Part shown: piece by piece, positions 21,331-31,980 of the stretch
Numbering within the stretch: the stretch's first letter is position 1
How the letters are laid out: each line of letters begins with the position of its first letter
Source: Ligula intestinalis
Taxonomy: Eukaryota; Platyhelminthes; Cestoda; Diphyllobothriidea; Diphyllobothriidae
Reading direction: 5' to 3'
Assembly: GCA_036362985.1 (NCBI GenBank)
Contig: JAYGXS010000004.1
Coordinates: forward strand, 5,377,440-5,441,439
DNA: 64,000 nt
Translations under genes and position numbers: made by a program
Notes under the pieces: model-generated
The model's database searches: none
What the model was told of the DNA's origin: nothing
Seen by the model: only the letters and a program-made list of their open reading frames with translations

Positions 21331-22026
21331 CTGTTACCACAATTTGTTACTTGCTTAAAGTATTAGCTGCCGTGTGTGGCTGCTGGCCGGACGAGTGAGT
21401 TCCGTTACGATTGCTGAACGTTCATCAACGAAAGGAGAACATGGAATTTCGGATGACACATTGTAGCCTGCGTACAACTGAGTCAGCTCGTCAATCGACA
21501 AATTTTCAAGCGATGAGTGTTTGCTCGCTGCGGCAGCGCGCTTGCCGTAGGCAGGAAGCTTCAAGTCGGCCTCAGCCCCTCTTCTCTTTCCTATGCATCA
21601 GCGCCTGTTCGAGTCCGTCAGAAGACTACCACTACTTCTGTTTTATTTCGACCATCGCAATCGATGATGTCCACCAAGAGAGCAGGGACGGTGACTGTGG
21701 TCAGGTATAGTGAAAGTACGCGCGCTGTTATCTACCCCACTTTTAAACTTCACCACGTTAACCGGCGACAATACCGAAGTAGAGGTGACCGAAGCAGGCA
21801 TTGGGCGGAAGCAGCTTTCTCCAATGCAGCCTGAAACACCACATAACTTGCCCTTTAGTGACAGTAGACTTTGTGCGGGTACTACTGCACTGCCTTCTCT
21901 CACTCACCTATAGTAGGTGTCTAGCCAGACGCTAGGAAGACGGGATGTTACTGCTACGACTGAGCTATCTCGTCAGCCGACAATCTGTCAAGCCAGTAAC
22001 AGAGAATATGCCAGTTCCAGGAAGCA
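21331..22026. other. unassigned sequence between inverted D copies
   Basis: Short overlapping ORFs occur without motifs. A CCTATGCATCAG plus GCCTGTTCGAGT block resembles 20085-20110, suggesting a second repeat family. Confidence 0.35.
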
Positions 22027-22280
22027 GTTCAGAAGAAGAGGATGCGATCACTGAAACAAGAGTTTTATGCAAAGTGTCAAGTCAGTACCACATCAATTAA
22101 GACCCAAGCGGTGGCTACAGAAATGAACAATTATCCCACACACGCGGATGATCACAATGAACTATAAATACCGTCTAACCTGCGCATGTCTCAAACCTAT
22201 CTGCACATTACCATGACAAGGTTATCATCACCTATAATAAAGGATTCCCGAAGGCATCCGAAACATCAGGCTTCCGGCCT
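22027..22280. repeat. short PLE tail pair
   Basis: The left part (AGTTCAGAAGAAGAGGATGC) matches the minus tail at 43390. From about 22075 rightward the sequence matches that same tail on the plus strand (AAGCGGTGGCTACAG, CTATAAATACCGTC). Heads face each other. Confidence 0.6.
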
Positions 22281-22614
22281 CTGGAACAGCCAATCGCAGG
22301 CCGACTCACACAGGACCTCAAGTGACGACTGCCGAGCAGACATCACTTCAGACGCTGTCCGTTAGCTTCCCGTTGTGCGATCGTCTGACAGTCAATTTCC
22401 TACGGCCTATTCTTCCATTTATTATGTACAGAATATATTCTTCTTACCTCTCTGGTTTTCCTAAGACTACTCTTTCTTCTCTCAAGGAGCCTGGCCTAGG
22501 AAGATTGCAGCCGTTAGGGTTAAACCTTATTTGCCTTAAACACTTCGCGACAAACCATTCACACTACTGCTCTCTGTAAAGTTGCAAAGTGGCAACAGAA
22601 GTTTATGTAGTGCA

Positions 22615-23090
22615 CTTCATTAATCCCTAGTCCCATTATTTTGTCCTAAGAAACCGATTTTTATGGGATTTTATGGTCGGAGGATTAGAGTAGGCAGTGG
22701 AATATCCGTAAATAACTGCTATCTATATTTATTTTATTGTATTTAGAAATGTTGCTGATTTATATCTGTAGATTTTCAAAATCTGTATCATCGTTTAAAG
22801 TATGGCAGAAAAACACGATTATCCAGATGCATATTTCTTTAAATTCCTGAAAAATGGAACTAGTGTTTATAAGTTCGCCTATTTCAACTTACCTGAGGTC
22901 CAACTTGCCATTCTGGAATAAGATTAGTAAAATCCGCGGCACAAAGCGCTGCACACGCCTCAAATTTACATGCGGAAAAATTTCCTGCCAGCGGCCGCGG
23001 GAAAAAAATTCGACTACATTTTTTCCCTTTACACTTTTCTTCCCTTGCCTACCTTATTTCCTCACTCCCAAAAAACCTACAGTAAATTCA
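22615..23090 (-). repeat. family D repeat, copy 3
   Basis: This is the reverse complement of 20838-21330 (TTACCTGAGGTCCAACTTGC and TTTACATGCGG blocks). It runs straight into the nested palindrome at 23090. Confidence 0.65.
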
Positions 23091-24383
23091 CTATCTCATG
23101 AAATGTCACTCAGAATTCTGAAATTAGTTTTTGATTGGAACATATTAATTGCGGATGGTTGTAATAGAGACGATTGTACAGCCTAATCTCAGCAAATTTT
23201 GGATACCTCAGGATGCCGGCTTTTTAACAAGTTTCTTTCTGACTACCAATAAAAAGTATGTACTATAAAAAGCAACTACTTAAGTAGTATGACTTTTTGT
23301 CAATAATTTTGACTGCCTTTATAGATTCAAACACTTTTTATGAAAAACGTGCACGAAAAAATTATTTCGTGTACTCCTATGGTATCAAATTACGCCTTTC
23401 GTCAAATGCGATACTTAAAAAGAGGTTATCAGTCGGTTTTAAAAAGGTTTCTAATTATGAGCTTCTTTAGAATTTTCAAGTGTTTATTTATAGAACATCG
23501 TATCTATCAATTTGTTAATGCTACCTTTACTGTATCTCCGTGTCTATTGCAACATTTTATGAGAACTATGTGGGATCTTCCTCAAAATATAGGCGAAAAC
23601 GTACTATTCCTTAAACAGGATGCACACAGTGCGCAGTTTGTAAACCTTGAATTCCAGTGTAGCAGTCAGTAGGTTTAAAAATAATTCGGCAATTTAGAAA
23701 CTTTATTAAAACCGAAAGATACCCTTTCTTCAAGTATAAAATTGAAATAGGGCGTAATTTAATACCAAACGAGTACAAGAAATAATTTCTTCGTGCGTGT
23801 TTTCCATAAAATATATTTGACCACGTGGTCAACCTCCAATTACCCTGGTAATTGATCACTTAGTTTTAATCCCCAAGAGATTTTAGTTTACTTTTCCCAT
23901 ACGTTGACTAGTGCAGTGTACTTTACCTGATCATTATTTAAACCTAACTATTACCCTTGCTGTTATGTCATCCATTCTGCAAAATTTCAAACGGTTGCAT
24001 GTCCTCTTCGTTATCACACTGATGCAGCGACAAGACGCAGCTGAAGAGCTGTCACGAAATTTATCGACGCCAATAAATTCTGCCGTATATGCGTGTATTA
24101 AATTTTTACCGGGTAAAAAGTGCTTCAAATATATTCTAATCTATAAAGGCAGTCGAAATTGATGACAGAAAGGCATACTACTGAAGTAGTCATTTTTTTA
24201 TAGCACGGGCTTTTTATTGGCGGTTAAAAAGAAGCTTGTTAAAAAGCCGGCATCCTGAGGTAGCCAAAATATGCTGAGATTAGGCTGTACAATCGTCTCT
24301 ATTACAACCATCCGCAATTACTATGCTCCAATCAAAAACTCATTTCAGAATTCCGGGTGACATTTCATGAGATAGTGAATCTG
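23090..24383. repeat. nested palindromic repeat
   Basis: The outer arms (23090-23340 and 24108-24383) are inverted copies, for example AATTCACTATCTCATGAAAT. A second inverted pair sits inside (23345-23480 and 23670-23815), and both of its arms translate to similar LKKGYxSVLxKFL-type frames. No transposase motif is seen. Confidence 0.7.
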
Positions 24384-24999
24384 CTGTATCATCACCGTTT
24401 CCATAGGAAAAATGCTTGGACTAAGGGGTATATGACGTTCACTACATAAACTGCTTTGCCTACAATATCTACTCAACTGTCAGCCTCCAATGGCATGAGG
24501 AGACGGAGGAGAGCCTGGACGATGACAATGACGGTGGAGGTGAGGAAGGAACCCAGACCTCCCCCCCCCCCACCACGGACCACATCAGCTGTCTGCATGG
24601 TAGTTTCCACAAGCGAATGCTAGACTATAGATTACCATGCCATCCTTACCTTTATCTGGATCCCGAACATGGACAGGTTGACGGAGGGGGGGGGGGACGA
24701 TTGGTGGTAGGTTGTGTCACGTGGACGAGCAAGGGGAAGGGAAATTCACGGCTAAGGCAGACGCTGGATCTTCTCTTCCTACGGGGGTAGAGCAGGGTGG
24801 GGGGGGGGTAGCGGGCTCAGTGAATGTCAGCGTAGAGCGGATACAAGCACACAAGCACCGAGGTACATGCATGCGCAAGGGACGCATAAAATAGCCCCTG
24901 GGGGCGAGGCCAACCGACTTTATGCTGGACGCGTGGACATGGAATTTTCAGGTCTCTGATTGATATCCATTGCAAACTCCAAACGGCCTCTATTCATGC
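24384..24999. other. unassigned, with C and G runs
   Basis: It contains a C11 run near 24569 and G10-G11 runs near 24686 and 24799. No gene was recognised. Confidence 0.45.
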
Positions 25000-25400
25000 C
25001 CGTCCTTTCATCTGTAGAAGCCTGCGATGTTCCATTTAACATGTGCATGGTCACTTCCAGTGGAGACGTAATTACCTGGGTCCTTTGACTGGCTAACAGA
25101 CGACCGTAAATGGAAAATGAATCACTGACTTCCTTACCGAAGAAGGCTTGGTATGCAGGTTGGGTGACAAGCCTGAGGGCAGTCACTGGTGACTCGCTGG
25201 ATTCCTTACCTAATTATGCTTAGTATGTATCGGGCAGCCAGGTTCCTCTGTTTTTACGGTTTTGTCGTTTCACCTTCAAAAGGCAGCCAACTGCAACGGG
25301 TATGCACAACTCACTGATTAATGCAAAGGCTGGGGTCGTTAGCTTCACGGATATGATTAAATTCAGCAGTCGGACCCTTAGTGCCCCAGTAAACTCTGGC
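25000..25400 (+). repeat. direct repeat unit 1
   Basis: It shares TCGGGCAGCCAGGTTC, TGTTTTTACGGTTTT and TAAATTCAGCAGTC with 26500-26820 in the same orientation about 1.45 kb away. It could be a decayed LTR or a duplicated repeat. Confidence 0.55.
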
Positions 25401-26499
25401 CACCCGTTTGACTTTCGACTAGCCAGTCACATGCAGTATCTACCCAGGGTAAAAAGCGCTGCTACGGTTACTCTGCCTCACATATCGAATTCCCCTGCAC
25501 CTGACATGTTATATTAAGAAGGTGCGTTTACTGGGTGAGGTTTTAGTGTGGCTGACTTTTTAAGGTAGGTGTTTCGTCTACTCGTCTTCAAAGACAGGAC
25601 ATTCAGACTGACACACACACACACGACAGTTCCCCGTCGATTTCGACGATGGGCACCACGCGCTCCAACAAGCCGCAGCAAACTCTGAAGCAAGCTAAAG
25701 CACACACTGAGGCAAGCAACATGAAGGCTAAAGTAGGCAGCAAAAACGCAGCGAAATACCGCGAGCGACACAAGAGTTCAAGCAGACTCGCGGAGAATCT
25801 GCCCTCACGCTCGCCACCGCCACCTCCATTTGCGGTGTAAAGACAAAGTCAGTGAGGCCGGGGATGAGGGGGGTGCAGGTAGCTGGCGCGATAGTCACTC
25901 AACAAGCGTACATTTGTCACAGCCAACTCGCTAGGTAGTCTCTTGCCTGCGAGGGCGCGCCATAAAGGCTACATTAAGAATGAGCCATTGCAGCCTGACC
26001 CTCCTTCTTCCTTCTCCTCCATACGCACACACAAACAGACGCGTACAAAAGGAGCAGCAACGTAAGTGGCACACACACACATCCGACATTGCGGTTTGAA
26101 CTGCATTCCCTTCCTGCATTCCGACATGGTGAGCCAGCTCATCTGCCAAGCCCAATCCCATCCCCAGTTGGACAGCAATACCTGAAAAGGCAGTTTCTGG
26201 CTTATTAGCCATCGGGACGAGTGGCTGCCGTACCTGTTTGGCGATCCCCAATCCAAAAGCCTCAGACGGGTAAGTGGTGTCTGAGAAAGCGGGCCTCCGT
26301 CTTCATGGATAATCAGCAAATTTGCTGACAGGCTGAAAGATTTAATGACATGGTAACCATTGGGATTTGTAAGGTCTACGATACGTCTTGCTGAGAGTCG
26401 GACTTAGCTGTCGCCTTCGACGCGTTTTCTTGTTAACGTGAAATCCCAGCCCGCGTGAAAGGAGACCCTCAATTGGTCTACGTTTATACGCTTTGTTAC
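25401..26499. other. unassigned sequence between direct repeats
   Basis: A Lys/Ala-rich frame at 25649-25840 has no motif I know. A SINE-like fragment lies at 26185-26260. A CA run occurs at 25612-25623. Confidence 0.4.
26185..26260 (-). repeat. SINE-like repeat, copy e (fragment)
   Basis: AGTTTCTGGCTTATTAGCCA is the reverse body of the family seen at 6703 and 13885. Confidence 0.5.
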
Positions 26500-26820
26500 A
26501 TCCGCAGGAGCCTGCGTGGTTTCTGTCAATACGGGAAAATAGTGCAACACCGCTTTGAAGAGAGGCGTAATTAACTTGGTTCTTTGACTGGCTGGTTAAC
26601 GAGCGTAAATGTGAAGTAGGTCATTGGTGCTGCGCTGACGTCTTTACCTACTTAAGCATATCGGGCAGCCAGGTTCGTCTGTTTTTACGGTTTTATAGTT
26701 TTACTCTTAACAGGGAGCAATGGTTGTGCACAACTGACCAACTAATGAAAATGCTGGGACGTTCAGTTTCACGGATAGGAGTAAATTCAGCAGTCAGAGC
26801 CTAGGTACACAGTAAACTTT
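26500..26820 (+). repeat. direct repeat unit 2
   Basis: See the unit at 25000-25400; the order of shared blocks is the same. Confidence 0.55.
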
Positions 26821-27447
26821 CACGAATAAATGAGAACTTTCGCGTTTCAAGTGGTTGCATGCATAAGGGAGAAGGCTTGCCGAGCACCGCTATAAATTGT
26901 TTATTGTCTTGAGCCTTTGAAGTCCACCCTCAGATATCCGAAACGACAACAAAAAGGGGTAAGAAAGAAAGCGTGTCGAGCACCAGCTCAATTGATTTTT
27001 TGTCCTGAGCTTTCGAACACTTACAGGTGTCCATCTTCAGAGATGAGAAAGCGACCAAAAAAGGGGATAATTATAGTGGCCAAAGGCCAATCAAATGGCA
27101 GAAATCGTCATGCTGTCAAGGGATTAGAAACAGCGAACGAAGAACGGGGAGGTGGCGGAGGAGGGAAATTAGCTGTCACTGGGATAAGAGGGGCAATTAT
27201 ATTGGTGTAGGCTAATTAGCTGTTCGTGGGGCTGGGTGTCATGAACAGCAATTATTATGCCGCCTTGTCACCCGGTAGAGGGCCCTGGTAGCACTGCCTC
27301 CTCTTCCAGCCGGTTCGTTGTGGGTTTCTGTTCGCTTGCCATTGTTACGTTTGATTTGGCTTCGTCCCGGCTCTTTCCAACGTAGTGGCGCAATACTTTG
27401 TAGGCCGCTGGCAGGTCCAGGTGCCTGTTGACCGAGCTGGCATCTGA

Positions 27448-28079
27448 TTACCATGCCTCGAGTGTCAGCCTTTCGGCTTTTGAGGTTCCTCGGCCTACGA
27501 TGGTCGCTCCTTGGAGATCAAAGTTATGGCCAGTTTTTGCTATGTGTGCCGCCAGTTGTGAGTTTGGGTCCAGTTTCTGGGCCGCTCGTTTGTGCTCTTT
27601 TAGGCGGGTTTGCAATTTGCGGCCTGTTTCCCCAACATAATTACAGTCTCCCTCATTGCAAAGTATCTTGTAGACGACTGCAGAAGTTTCTTTAAGAGGC
27701 AGTCGGTCTTTAGGTTGCATCACCTGGCGGCGTATTGTCTCTTAAGGTCGATAGGCTATGCCCACGCCAGCAGGTTGTAACGGTAGTGAGACTGCTTCGG
27801 AGACGCCTTTTATGTAGCGAATGGCCCTCCAGACTTCGGGCTGCTTGTGTTCTAGTCGTCGTCTGTTCACTCGGCGTCTGTTTTGTTTGACAAACGAGGT
27901 TGGGTAGCCATTAGCTCGGAAGAGTTCCTGAAGATGTTGTTGTTCAGCTCTTCTGGGGGCTGGTGTGCTGCAGTGTGTTTGAGCTCTTTGGAAAAGAGTA
28001 CGGACACAGCTGCGTTTGTTGCATATGGGGTGGCTGGCTGGACTGTCCAGCCAGTTAAATGAAACAGTTGCTCACCCAA
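27448..28079 (-). pseudogene. PLE linker and GIY-YIG endonuclease (minus copy)
   Basis: The minus frame 28079-27867 has PPEELNNNIFRNSSELMA, the linker after the reverse transcriptase. After a frame change, 27723-27448 reads AVVYKILC, CNYVGETGRKLQTRLKEHKR and AAHIAKTGHNFDLQGATIVG. The YVG, Arg and EH positions are intact. It would nick DNA for insertion, but the copy lacks a reverse transcriptase of its own. Confidence 0.8.
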
Positions 28080-28082
28080 ATG

Positions 28083-28752
28083 AGCAAAAGTCTGGTAAAA
28101 CTCAAAGCAAATGGGGCACCCCTACTTACGGATTGGCAAAGTGGATGTTCACTCACCTCCAGTTCCTGGCGGCAGGCTCAACAACTACCGTGGTTTCTGC
28201 CAAACAGTTCCTTGAGCGAATAAAGCATCTGAAGGTAGAACCAGATGAATCCATGGTATCCTTCGATGTTGTCTCATTGTTCACTTCCATCCCACAACAA
28301 CTAGCAATTGATGTTATCGGACAACTTCTATCCGAACGCTACGATGACAGCTAGAAACCACTCAAGTCTGAACATCTGCTTGAACTTTTACAGCATTGCC
28401 TCAAAACGTACTTCACATTTGGCGGACAAATGTATGAGCAGATTAAAGGCACTCCCATGGGCTCCCCCCTGTCAGGCCTGATTGCTGAAGTGGTACTCCA
28501 ACGGATAGAAAACTTGGTCTTCACCAAGTATCAACCGACGTTTTAGGCTCGGTATGTCGATAAAACCTTCACCATTGTTAAAACATCTGACATCGAGCAC
28601 CTCAAAGAGCTATTGAACTCGGTTGATCCAAAAACCCAGTTCACAATGGAGGTAAAAACAAATGAAGAATTGCCCTTCCTCGATGTCCTGGTATGCCGGC
28701 TGGAAGAGGAGGCAGTGCTACCAGGGCCCTCTTCCGGGTGACAAGGCGGCAT
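28083..28752 (+). pseudogene. PLE reverse transcriptase, fused to a 3' tail (plus copy)
   Basis: The frame carries AKWMFTHLQFLAAGSTTTVV, MVSFDVVSLFTSIP (motif A Asp), a TAG at 28352, then KGTPMGSPLSGLIAEVVLQR (motif B), a second stop, and ARYVDKTF, where the second catalytic Asp of YVDD is Lys. After LPFLDVLVCRLEEE the sequence jumps straight into the 3' tail, so the thumb, linker and endonuclease are deleted. It is dead as an enzyme. Confidence 0.85.
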
Positions 28753-29045
28753 AATAATTGCTGTTCATGACACCCAACCCCACGAACAGCTAATTAGCCT
28801 TCACCAATATAATTGTCCCTCTTATCCCAGTGACAGCTAATTTCCCTCCTCCATCACCTCCCCGTTCTTCGTTTGCTGTTTCTAATCCCTTGACAACCTG
28901 ACGATTTCTGCCATTTGATTGGCCTTTGGCCACTATAATTATCCCCTTTTTGGTTGCTTTCTCATCTCTGAAGATGGACATCTGTAAGTGTTCGAAAGCT
29001 CAGGACAAAAAATCAATTGATCTGGTGCTCGACATGCCTTCTTCC

Positions 29046-29600
29046 TCATCCATGCAAGTACTTGGATCGCGAACTTTTGCATTCGTTCGGAAAAAGTGGT
29101 TATTATAGTAGGTATACGCCAATCAGCTGTCAGAATTTGTCATTTTGTCAGGGTATAGAAGACAGCAACTAAAAGCGCGGAGGGTAATTATAGAGGTTAT
29201 ACGCCAATGAACTTTTAGTGAAATCAGGGCCTTCAGAAGTAACAAAGAGCAAAGAACATAGGGGCAAGTATAGAGGGTGTGCACCAAGTAACTGTCTGAA
29301 GGATGTCTGGACATGACTGCACGTGACTGCGCAGGGCTCCTTACGCCGGCGCTTAATCGGTACATCAGTTTTTGAGTTCCCCCGTAGACCAGACTTCAAT
29401 CAATTCTCGATTCGTTTTGTTTCCAGCTTTGGGGAGTATCTTGAGGGCTGCAAATCTGAACTCATGGCCTGTTTCGTAGTTTGAGCTGCAAGTTGATATA
29501 ATGTGTTGCTTCATCGTACAGCCAGTTTATGTTCACAACTTCGCGATCCCAGCATGCGGTCAGTTTGGTTTATGTAATTACTAGGACAGTAAAAAATTAT
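29046..29600 (-). pseudogene. PLE endonuclease and tail fragment
   Basis: The minus frame near 29590-29500 reads NYINQTDRMLGSRSCEHKLAVR, the second half of a GIY-YIG motif with a degraded first half. Degenerate C-terminal sequence follows to about 29200. It is related to the copies at 35930-36500 and 45280-45591. Confidence 0.65.
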
Positions 29601-30324
29601 TTCTCCTAAACTATCAAAATTCAAACTTAAAAGGACCCCATAAGGTTGCCTAGTTTGATCCGTAAGGACTTCGTTGGCTGTATTAGGGGTTATTTGTACC
29701 ATTATGCTATTAACTCTGACTACTTTGAAATAAGTTGAACATCCTCGGCGCGGTAGTCACCGCGAGATTTGCTTGTTTCCTCCGTTGGCAAGTATCAAGA
29801 AATAGAAGCACATTTTTTCTTCTGTTAACGCAGTTGCCATCTAAAATCAGATGACTAGGACTATTATTCATTTTTGGCAGTGAGGGTAGTTTCTATGAGT
29901 TTTTGGATGGAATCCTTGGGCTTTAGCTTGTCTGGCATGTCTCATTCACTCGTCCAGTGGATTCTTTGGCCGTCTGGGAACAACTGTTCACCTAAACTCC
30001 CCCCTCCCCGTGCCGCCCACAACTTTGGCTAATTCACAGTTCCTGTCCCGCAGGAGCAAACGGAGCAGGCAACTCGCATGGGCACGTACTTTTGCAAAGG
30101 AACGCGGTTACTTCAAGAACCACATCTCGTTCTGCCTAACAATCGCAAGGCTTCGGCTTAGTTTCTAATACTGCCAGCCCATCAAGCTGCACACTGTCAG
30201 GTCAGGAATTTTTACACCATTTGCCAGATCCACGTTGTCTTGGTGATGCGATACTGTCTGTAGACGGCAAAACGGCGGTTTGCTCGTGAATGTTCAAGCA
30301 GATAACACCGGCTTATCGTCCGGC
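29601..30324. other. unassigned sequence
   Basis: No motif or repeat family was recognised. The minus frame at 30212-30445 is antisense to the PLE tail and is not a gene. Confidence 0.35.
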
Positions 30325-31375
30325 AGGCACGCAGACAGACGTCTATGGCAGGGGGGACGATAAACTTGTTGCGGTTGCTGTTGAGGGCGAGCAGAGAGCT
30401 GCTAAAATTCATATATTGGTTCACGTATCGGGGGGTATGCCGCATGAGTTAATTTGCACTGAGCCAAGTATTTATAAGCAACCGTTGTTTTGGGGTGGGC
30501 ACGAGTCTGTGATCTGGCCCCTCAGGCCTGCGTAATTTGCATCCAGATCGACGTGGCGGTTAATGCTGTTTGGGCGGGAGCGCCGAGCTTTGAGGAATTC
30601 TCGAGCTTGTTTTGTGTTGGCCATGGAGATAACCTTGGTGCCGTCTCAAATGAATCAGTGGTCATACTCAAGGGGGTCCCGTCGGCCAACGGCCAACTTA
30701 TGATGTGAATCGCAAGACTTCGGCCTGTGTGGTGCATTATATGCCGTAAATGACGTTGCTAGGTTTTTTTAATGTAAGGAGATCCTTTACTCGGCAAAGG
30801 GTTGCACGTATGGAGGATGCGAGATTGTGTGCGATGGAGATATGGAAACAAATTTATTGTTGAGAGATTTTTTCGCAAATTCCTTTTGTGCAAGGTAAAT
30901 ATTAAAATTTTCGTGGTACTATATCTCCATTAGGAAGGAGGTTTTGTGCGTGCCCCTGAGGTATAAGACGTAAGCTTGCCGTTCGCCAAAGAGATCCCTA
31001 TCACTCGTATTTGCGCATTCCCTTAACTGTGACCACCGCTTCAACTGGGATGACACCGAGGTGACCGCCATGGCCAGCACGAAACAAACGCGAGAATTCC
31101 CCGAAACTTGGCACTCTAGCCCGAACAGCATTAACCGCCACGTCGATGTCGATGCACATTACGCAGGCCTTAGGGGACTACTCACTGCATCGCACCCACC
31201 CCAGGGCTAAATTTGCTTATAAATACTTGGCCGGGTGGAAATTCCCTGATACGGCATTCTGCCGACACGTGAACCAATATCTTAATTTCAAAAACCTCCC
31301 CTCACTCCCAACAGCAATAGTAACACCGTTCTCGCCTCCCATCTGCCATGGACGTCTGTCTATCTGCCTGTTCCC
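30325..31375. mobile_element. head-to-head pair of PLE endonuclease tails
   Basis: Arms about 30325-30670 (minus) and 31025-31375 (plus) are inverted. The plus arm translates as TREFPETWHSSPNSINRHVD, the C-terminal part of a PLE endonuclease, and is followed by CTTATAAATACTTGG, a possible promoter box. The minus arm shows the same. The GIY-YIG catalytic part is missing from both. Confidence 0.7.
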
Positions 31376-31559
31376 ATCAAAAGATTTAGCGTGAAAATCC
31401 CCAAATCCACTTTTAATTTCATCCGAAGATAGGCCAATGTTACCTGCTTAAGTAAACCTCAATTTTCTAAAATGCTTTGCTCCTTCATTGTATCATATCG
31501 AAATGCACTTTATCCAACCTATTCAATCATTATACTTCTTAGCGAGAAAGGAAGACGAG

Positions 31560-31980
31560 TATGGTTCCGAGGATTATTATTATTATGAGAAGCAGAAGGA
31601 GGATGATCGCTACGACTAGTCAGGCACCGGAACAAATTGTTTATTTTTCTGAGTTTTCGAACTTGTGAGGATGCCTTTCTTCAGAACTAGTAAAAATAGG
31701 TGACAGCGCAGGACTTTGTATTCCGATGGCAGATCGGTACATCGATTGCTTGAGTTCTCATCAGTGGCTCAGGTTGTGTACGTCAGCTTTCAGGCAGTGC
31801 ACAGCTTCAACATCTAGTCCTACAGCTATGCGCTCAGCCACATCTGAAACGTTCTTAGTATATTACAAAGCATGCCATATCCTTGACAGTATTTCAGGTT
31901 TGGTCCCCTGGGGGCGAAAATGCAGGCATCGGATAGCAATTGCACATTAATTGCTCGAGGGGATATCAGGACTCGCCAAT
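31560..31980 (-). repeat. degenerate PLE tail
   Basis: AGTTTTCGAACTTGTGAGG followed by TTCAGAAC mimics the minus hammerhead-like tail. The neighbouring GAGAAGCAGAAGGAGG and the weak GIY-YIG C-terminal frame support a decayed PLE. Confidence 0.45.

Larger units (their letters stand above)
26960..29046. mobile_element. head-to-head PLE dimer
   Basis: Arms of about 350 bp (26960-27313 and 28696-29046) are inverted and very similar. Each arm is a PLE 3' tail with a hammerhead-like motif and GAGCTTTCGAA. Between them the minus copy supplies linker plus endonuclease (28079 to 27448) and the plus copy supplies reverse transcriptase (28083 to about 28700). The heads meet near 28080. Confidence 0.85.
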
